Below, piece by piece: positions 9,323 through 16,400 of a stretch of 33,766 bases of DNA (positions within the stretch are counted from its first letter, which is position 1; each line of letters opens with the position of its first letter). The DNA is from Terriglobia bacterium (lineage in GTDB: Bacteria; Pseudomonadota; Alphaproteobacteria; Acetobacterales; Acetobacteraceae), in contig JAIMBF010000026.1 in NCBI GenBank assembly GCA_023511585.1, positions 1 to 33,766 on the forward strand, read 5' to 3'. The position numbers and the translations under genes are program-made. The notes beneath the pieces were generated by a model that was not told where the DNA came from, made no database searches, and saw nothing but the letters and a program-made list of their open reading frames with translations.

Positions 9323-9645
9323 CGTTTGGTTCCTTGCTGATTCGGCGCGGGGGCGATCGGCTAAGAATTGCCCGAGAACAAAAACGCGGTCAATCGCACA
9401 ATAGGCCTTACACCCGGTTTTTGGAGGGGGGACAGCCGAGGGGGCCTAAGTGCGAGACAAAAAAGCGCCCGCATGACGCGCGGAGAGGGTTCTTCCGGCG
9501 CACGATGGCAGCGCCTGTGCCATTCCATCTCTCGATAAACCAAAGAGAAAAAACGGGCGGGATAAGCTTGAAAGATTGAACAAAAGCCCGGGTTGAGGCT
9601 TAATGAGGCGGAAAACCGGGCAATTTGACGCGGAGGGGAGCCTCT
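9323..9645. other. Divergent intergenic region, trpB2 / glycosyltransferase
   Basis: These 323 bases hold the 5' regions of two divergent genes. On the minus strand a TTGACC element (about 9380) could serve trpB2, but its -10 is poor. On the plus strand an A/G-rich stretch leads into the promoter listed separately. No open frame here looks coding, and no tRNA is seen. Confidence 0.55.
9576..9621 (+). promoter_or_regulatory. Candidate promoter and overlapping inverted repeat for the glycosyltransferase
   Basis: TTGAAC (9576-9581), a 17-nt spacer and CTTAAT (9599-9604) form a reasonable sigma70-like promoter, 42 nt before the ATG at 9646. An inverted repeat GCCCGG (9586-9591) / CCGGGC (9616-9621) spans the -10 and could bind a regulator or form a 5'-end hairpin. 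This is inferred from sequence only. Confidence 0.35.
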
Positions 9646-12600
9646 ATGGAGGCGCGAAGAGGTAGAAGCGGGAAGGGTGTTGAGGCCTCGGCAGGGGCTT
9701 CTCCCGCTTTGCCGGCCGCGTCGTCGGCCCCCCGAAAGAGGGCGATTTTTACCATCGCTTCGGCCAACTATATCGCCTATGCGGCGACGCTGATGCAATC
9801 CGTGCGGGAATTTCATCCCGACGTTAGCCGTTTTATCATCTTGGCGGATACGCCGCGCGAATTTCCCGGCCTTGATCTCGCCGCCGAGTTGTTGCCGTGC
9901 AAGGAAATTTCCATACCGCTGCTTGCCAATATGGCTTTGTGGTATACGACCTTGGAATTTAATACTGCTATCAAACCTTTCGCGTTTCTTCACCTTTTTG
10001 AAGAACGGGAATTTACCGAGGTTTGTTATTTGGATCCGGATATTCTGCTGTTTGCGCCGCTCACTCAGGTTTGGGATGCCTTGGAGCAAAACGAGGCGGT
10101 ACTTACTCCGCATATTACCGAGCCGTTGCCGGAGGACGGCTGTTCTCCTTCCGACCATACGCTTTTAAAATCCGGCGTTTATAATTTGGGCTTTGCGGCG
10201 TTTCGCCGAACCGACGGAACGGCGGAATTCCTGAAATGGTGGGCGGAACGGTGCACCGCGCATTGCCGCGTCGATACAGAGGCGAATCTTTTTACCGATC
10301 AACGCTGGATGGATTTTGCCCCGGCTTTTATAGAAAAATTGCATATCCTTCGCCATCCCGGATACAACGTTGCGTATTGGAATCTTCCGCATCGTTCCTT
10401 CACAAAGGAGGAATCCGGCAGGATCCTGGTCAACGGTCAAGATTTGATATTTTATCACTTCAGCGGGTTGGTCATCGATAATGCAAACCTTCTCTCACGC
10501 CATGAAAATCGGTATCTTAATCGCGAGCTCGGTTTGGTCGGCGAAATCTGCGCGCAATATCGCAATTTGGTGCTCACGAACGAGTGGAAGAAAACCAAGG
10601 ATATTCCCTGGGGTTTCGGTTTTTTCCCGGATGGGCGCCCGATCGAGGCGGCCATGCGGCGCTGGCTTCTACGAGCGCTCGACGAAGGGCGTATTTCCAT
10701 CGATCAGCCTTTGTCTCTTGCGTCGGATTTCTTTGATGCCGTTGATGAAGGGGCATTGGCGTTCGGCATCCGTCTGACGCGGTTTATGTATCAGCTTTGG
10801 CTCGATCGGCCCGACCTCAAAGCGGCGTTCGACATTCGATCGGAGGTGGGGCGGGAAGCCTATTTTCGCTGGTTCTTTGAGGGACCGGCGGAGAGCGAGG
10901 GGATTGACCCGCGCAGCATCGCGGCCGTGCGCCGATTGTTGCGCCCTGCGGAAGCCCCGCCGTTGCCTTCGCCCGTGATGCGGCCCCCGCCTTGGCCGGC
11001 GCTTTCGTTGCAGAGCTGGTCGGGGCCCGCTGCGCAGGCAATGGAATTTCTTGCCGATGATGTCGTCGTGGCCGTGAACGGGCGAGCGCACGTTCTTCCC
11101 CGCCAGGCAGCGCTCACGTGGGAGCTGCGGCCGGATTTGCAAGCGCATTTTCCGCTGGCCGACGAAAATTCACTCCGCGAATTTCAGGGCTGGGTGCTGA
11201 CTTCGGCAGTTGCGGAGGGTATCGTCGACCCCGACCTTTTCAGCGCCCGCTTTGTCAGCGAACTCATAGAAAGCGCGCCGATTTCCGAGTTCTATAATGA
11301 CGTTCCGATTACGCAAGGAATGTTGCTGACCAAAAAGACGCATGCTTTGCGCGACAGTCTACCGGGTTGGCAATCGTTCCCGGCCGAACGCACCGCGCGG
11401 CTCGCGCATGGTCTTTGGTTCTGTTTCCGGGCGGCAAAGTCTTATCGCTGGCCGAAGGCGTTAACGGAGCCGCTCAAGCGTTATTTCGCGGAACTGACCG
11501 ACATCAGTTGCGGCAATACCTTTCGTCTGAATCGAGCCGAGCGAGCATTTTGGGAAATCCGGCCGGATGTGCAACAGGCATTTCCGCTTTTAACCGAGGA
11601 ATCTCGCTGGCAGTTCCTACATTGGATTACGACGCACGGATTGCAGGAACTCGGCCTCACGTTAGACGATGTCGATCCAAGACTCAGGAATTTTCTTGCC
11701 AAGCCGTCCGCGATACTGCCCGGGTTGCCGATGGCGATCGAGCTTGTTTTCCACGCCAGGCCGGATGTTGCCGCGCGGCATGATCCGCAAACCGAAGCGG
11801 GCCGTGCGGCTCTTGTTGCCTGGGCGAAAGAAAACTATGTCGATTTCCCGCTTGGCGAGATGTTTGCGGAAGAACAGTCCGCCCCTGCTGTTGTCAAACC
11901 GATCTATTCCGTTCCTCTCGCGCTGACGGGCGAATGGAGTGCCGTCTCCGGACGCGGTGAGGATATCCGGACTACGGCAATGGCCATTCGCGCGGCGGGC
12001 CAAAAAAACTTTGCGGTGATTGATCGTAAAACAAGCCGTGTCTTGCTTGCCGACGGCAGCGTTTTGGATAGCGGCGTGCGCCTTGAGGTGGAAAACAACA
12101 TCGTCCTTTTGAATGCCGTCACGGCACTCAGCGATGCGCTCTTTCTGCGTGCGATGGACATTCATGCCGCTTACAGCATCGGTTATTGGGCCTGGGAACT
12201 GGAATGGCTCCCGCGAGCCTGGCATCATGCGTTTTCATTCTATGATGAAATTTGGGCAGCGAGCAATTTCGCACGCGATGCCTTCGCAAAAAACGGGTTA
12301 CGGCCGGTGCGGCTTATGCCCATGGCCGTGACGTTGCCGGAAGATCCGATACGCGAAGATCGGACCGCGTTCGGCCTGCCCGAAGGGGCAACGGTATTCC
12401 TTTTCATGTTTGATTTTCGCTCCTATGCCAGCAGAAAAAATCCCGAAGCGGCCATTGCGGCGTTTCAGCAGGCCTTTCCGAAAGGAAATGAAAACGCGTG
12501 GCTGCTGCTGAAAACGCATGGCGGAGAAACCGCGCCGGATGCATGGGAAAGACTGCGGCAACTCGCCACGGATCCGCGCATCCTTATTCGTGACATGGTG

Positions 12601-13104
12601 CTGGAGCGGAGCGAGACATTGAACCTGCTTGCCAGCACGGATGCGTTCATTTCTTTGCATCGTTCCGAAGGCTTCGGCCGCGGCCCGGCCGAGGCAATGC
12701 TGCTTGCCCGCCCGGTGATCGCCACGGCCTATTCCGGCGTTATGGATTTTCTCTCTTCAGACTGTGCTTATCTTGTAGGTTACAAGCTGGTGCCTGTTGC
12801 GGCTTCCGACTATATCGGCGTGGAAGGGCAGTCCTGGGCGGAAGCCGATATTGAAGAGGCGGCCGCCCATATGCGCGCAATTTATGAAAACCCCGAACAA
12901 GCACGCCTGCTTGCCTTGCGCGGCCGAGAGCGCATTCAAACACTTTATCATCCCGCGCGCGTTGGGGCGGCCATTCTTGCTGCGCTTGCGGAAAATTCTC
13001 GCACCGAGCCGAACGTAGAGCAAACGCGAGCGCCGGAGAACAGCGAATCTCTCCAAACGCCCGAGAACGCCGAACCCGTGTTGGCTTCTTCGGTGGTTCC
13101 CTAG
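9646..13104 (+). CDS. Large two-domain glycosyltransferase (GT8-like DxD domain plus C-terminal GT4 domain)
   Basis: This 1152-residue protein is apparently cytoplasmic, as no signal or membrane helix is seen. The N-terminal third (about residues 35-310) looks like a GT-A nucleotide-sugar transferase with the metal-binding YLDPDI motif (D130, D132). Residues about 340-740 contain four copies of a helical motif (RPD-L/V ... E ... F ... W), starting near residues 388, 495, 639 and 705. The C-terminal part (about 745-1120) is a GT-B, GT4-type domain. It has GYWAWELEWLPRAW, the ASNFARDAF segment and the E-x7-E motif in SEGFGRGPAEAM. The ATG at 9646 has a strong GGAGGGGAG behind it; a TTG at 9625 would add seven residues. 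It probably builds a surface glycan or glycoprotein, but donor and acceptor are unknown. It converges on the repeat-protein gene. Confidence 0.85.
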   Translation: MEARRGRSGKGVEASAGASPALPAASSAPRKRAIFTIASANYIAYAATLMQSVREFHPDVSRFIILADTPREFPGLDLAAELLPCKEISIPLLANMALWYTTLEFNTAIKPFAFLHLFEEREFTEVCYLDPDILLFAPLTQVWDALEQNEAVLTPHITEPLPEDGCSPSDHTLLKSGVYNLGFAAFRRTDGTAEFLKWWAERCTAHCRVDTEANLFTDQRWMDFAPAFIEKLHILRHPGYNVAYWNLPHRSFTKEESGRILVNGQDLIFYHFSGLVIDNANLLSRHENRYLNRELGLVGEICAQYRNLVLTNEWKKTKDIPWGFGFFPDGRPIEAAMRRWLLRALDEGRISIDQPLSLASDFFDAVDEGALAFGIRLTRFMYQLWLDRPDLKAAFDIRSEVGREAYFRWFFEGPAESEGIDPRSIAAVRRLLRPAEAPPLPSPVMRPPPWPALSLQSWSGPAAQAMEFLADDVVVAVNGRAHVLPRQAALTWELRPDLQAHFPLADENSLREFQGWVLTSAVAEGIVDPDLFSARFVSELIESAPISEFYNDVPITQGMLLTKKTHALRDSLPGWQSFPAERTARLAHGLWFCFRAAKSYRWPKALTEPLKRYFAELTDISCGNTFRLNRAERAFWEIRPDVQQAFPLLTEESRWQFLHWITTHGLQELGLTLDDVDPRLRNFLAKPSAILPGLPMAIELVFHARPDVAARHDPQTEAGRAALVAWAKENYVDFPLGEMFAEEQSAPAVVKPIYSVPLALTGEWSAVSGRGEDIRTTAMAIRAAGQKNFAVIDRKTSRVLLADGSVLDSGVRLEVENNIVLLNAVTALSDALFLRAMDIHAAYSIGYWAWELEWLPRAWHHAFSFYDEIWAASNFARDAFAKNGLRPVRLMPMAVTLPEDPIREDRTAFGLPEGATVFLFMFDFRSYASRKNPEAAIAAFQQAFPKGNENAWLLLKTHGGETAPDAWERLRQLATDPRILIRDMVLERSETLNLLASTDAFISLHRSEGFGRGPAEAMLLARPVIATAYSGVMDFLSSDCAYLVGYKLVPVAASDYIGVEGQSWAEADIEEAAAHMRAIYENPEQARLLALRGRERIQTLYHPARVGAAILAALAENSRTEPNVEQTRAPENSESLQTPENAEPVLASSVVP

Positions 13105-13115
13105 TTCCGGCGCAA

Positions 13116-13424
13116 TCAGGCCGCCTGGGTGAGGGGGGTGGTGGGTTGGAGCCAGGCGGGCATGGTTTGGGGGATGAAGAGCTCCAAGAGGGCGTGGCGC
13201 GCGGGGGGTGCGGGTAGCGCCAGAAGCGCGGCGCCGTCGGTCCAGCGCCAGCGCTCTGCGGCGTTTTGCTCGAGCGGGTAAAACCCTTCGGCAAAAGCGG
13301 GGCCCTCCAGCGGCAGCAGCTTCTCTGCGAGCAGCGCGCGGGCAGGCCGGGGCGAAGGCGCCGGCCTGCACCCGCACCGGCCGGACCAGCTCGGGCTCGG
13401 GATGGCGGCGGCAGAGCGGGGAAC
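13116..13424 (-). pseudogene. Decayed C-terminal (Hint-like) remnant downstream of the repeat protein
   Basis: Directly after the TAG of the 1914-residue protein, coding-like sequence continues. One frame reads CRRHPEPELVRPVRVQAGAF, which resembles the latter half of Hint domains attached to repeat proteins in acetic acid bacteria. It then shifts frame into ALLAEKLLPLEGPAFAEGFY, followed by LEQNAAERWRWTDGAALLAL and ending MPAWLQPTTPLTQAA before a TGA at 13116. This last part is in the same frame as the large protein (309 nt, 103 codons, after its stop codon begins). A deletion plus frameshift of an originally longer protein explains it best. The Hint link is from memory of the family and is uncertain. 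It fills the 320-bp gap to the convergent glycosyltransferase. Confidence 0.55.
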
Positions 13425-16400
13425 CTAGACGTGAAAGTTCGTGGTGATGTCGATCCCGCCGTTTCTCGGATCGGCCGCAACCATAAAACTGCTCGCGGTG
13501 TAGGGCTCGCCGATGAGAGTAAGGTGAGCCAGCGCGAGCCCGCCACTCTGCACCGTGAGGGTACCGGTCGCCGTATTGTAGGTCGCAGACTCGTTGGAAG
13601 TGAAGGCAAAGCCCGCGAGGTTGATGGTATCGCCGGAGACGAAGGCCGAGATGATGTTGCTCGGCATACCGGTGCCGTCGATCTGCAGGGTGGCATTGGC
13701 GCCGAAGACCATTGCGGCGCTGCCGGCAGCCCCGCCGCTGGCGAGCTCCACAATGCCGCCGCTGATCCCAAGCGTGCCGCTGAAGTGCAATGCATTGCCG
13801 CTTAACAGCAAAATGCCGCTGCCTTCATTGGCGAGCAGCCCGCCGCCGTTCAGCGTGCCGGCAAAGTCGATGGTGCCGGGGTTGGTGTAGACCAGGCTTC
13901 CGGCATCGAAAACAGTCCCTCCGGAGAGAACATCGCTGTTATGCGCCGCCCCGCCCGCGGAGATCGCCTCCGTGCCGCCGGCGCTGATCACCGTTCCGCT
14001 TGCGCTGCCGCCGGAGAAGATAAACTCTCGGCCGCCGGAACTCACCGTCGTGCCGCTGTCTGTCCCGTAGACGCCCTCGAAACCGCCGATGCCGACCACG
14101 GTTCCGCTCGCTGCGCCGCCGGAGAAAATAACCTCCCGGCCGCCGGCGCTGATCGTCGTGCCACTAGCCATGCCACCCGAGAACACATCCTGGGTGCCTC
14201 CGGAGCTCACCACGGTGCCGTCGGCGGTGCCGCTGAGATAGACAATTTGGAGGCCGCCGGAGTTGAGCACGGTTCCGGTTGCCACCCCACCGGAGTAAAC
14301 AATCTCCCGGCCGCCGGAGTTGACCGTGGTTCCCACGGTTACGCCCGATACATTCGAAGCGCCGTAGACAATCTCGAAGCCGCCGGCGCCGACCACCGCA
14401 CCGCTCGCGAGACCGCCGGAAAAGACCACCTCCCGGCCGCCGGAACTCACCGTCGTGCCGCTGTCTGTCCCGTAGACGCCCTCGAAACCGCCGATCCCGA
14501 CCACGGTTCCGCTCGCCGTGCCGCCGGAGAAAATAACCTCCCGGCCGCCGGTGCCGATCGTCGTGCCACTAGCCATGCCACCCGAGAACACATCCTGGGT
14601 GCCTCCGGAGCTCACCACGGTGCCATCGGCGGTGCCGCTTAAATAGACAATTTGGAGCCCGCCGGAGTTGAGCACGGTTCCGGTTGCCATCCCACCGGAG
14701 TAAACAATCTCCTGCCCGCCGGAGTTGACCGTGGTTCCCACGGTTACGCCCGATACATTCGAAGCGCCGTAGACAATCTCGAGACCGCCGGCGCTCACTC
14801 CGGTGCCGCTTGCAACACCACCGGAATAGACGACTTCGGTGCCCCCGGAAGTCACCGTCGTACCACTGGCTTTGCCGCTCGAGAACACCACCTCGCGGCC
14901 GCCGCTGCTGACGATGGTGCCGCTGGTTGCGCCGTAGACACTCTCAAAACCGCCGGAGAGGATCACGGTGCCACTGGCCGAGCCATCAAAGTAAACATCC
15001 AAGAATCCCCCGGCGCTGATAACGGTTCCGCTCGCCGTGCCGCGCACGAACTGGAAGCCGCCGGAGCTCACCACAGTGTCGGTGACGACGCCGCTAAACA
15101 CCTGCTGGAGGCCGCCAGCGCTAATCACCGCGCCACTCGCAACCCCGCCGGAAAGGATGATCTCTTGACCGCCGGAGCCGATCGTGGTGCCGATGGCCAG
15201 GCCGGAAACCTCCTGCCAGCCGCCCGCGCTGATGACGGTTCCGCTCGCATTGCCGCCGGCAGAGACGACCTCCGTCCCGCCGGAGCTGACCACGGTACTG
15301 CTGGCCAACCCGCCGGAAGAGACCACATCCGTGCCGCCGGAGTTGACGATGCTGCCGCTCGCAACCCCGCCGGAAAGGATGACCTCTTGACCGCCGGAGC
15401 CGACCGTAGTGCCGGTGGCTAGGCCGGAGACGTCCTGAATACCGCCCGCGTCGATGATCGACCCGCTCGCATTGCCGCCGGCAGAGACGACCTCCGTCCC
15501 GCCGGAACTGATCACGGTACCGCTGGCCAACCCGCCTGGGGATACAATCTCAAAGCCGCCGGCGTTCACCACGGTGCCGCTGGCCACGCCACCGGAAAAA
15601 ATCGTGTCGCTGCCGAAGAGGATAACACTGCTGATCAGGGATCCGAAATCTCTGATCGTTCCGCCCGAATTCGTAGTGCCGCCTGCCGAGCCGGAGGAAG
15701 CGATAATCAGGGTGCCACTGCGGATGATTACGGTGCCGCTGGCCACGCCGCCCGAGTTCACCTCCTCAACGCCGCCGGCGCTGACCACGGTGCCGCTGGC
15801 CACGCCGCCGAAGAACACATTCTCAAAGCCGCCGGCGCTGACCACGGTGCCGCTGGCCACACCGCCCGCGAACACATCCTCCTCGCCGAAGGCGCTGACC
15901 ACGGTGCTGATGGCCACGCCGCCCGCGAACACAGCGTCCGCACCGCTGGCGCTGACCACGGTGCTAATGGCCACGCCGCCCGCGGACACCTCCTCAGTGC
16001 CGCCGATTACCACGGTGAAGCTGGCCACGCCGCCCGAGTACACCTCCTCAACGCCGCCGGAGCCGACCGTGGTGCCGGTGGCCAGGCCGAAGACGTCCTG
16101 AATACCGCCCGCGTCGATGACCGACCCGCTTGCATTGCCGCCGGCGGAGACGACCTCCGTCCCGCCGGCCAAAACCGTCCCGCTCGCCGACCCGCCGGAA
16201 GAGACCACATCCGTGCCGCCGAAGTTGACGATGCTGCCGCTCGCAACCCCGCCGGAAAGGATGGCCTCTTGACCGCCGGAGCCGACCGTGGTCCCGCTCG
16301 CCAGGCCGAAGACGTCCTGAATGCCCCCCGCGCTAATGACCGACCCGCTCGCATTGCCGCCGGCTGAGATCACCTCCGTCCCGCCGGCCAAAACCGTTCC

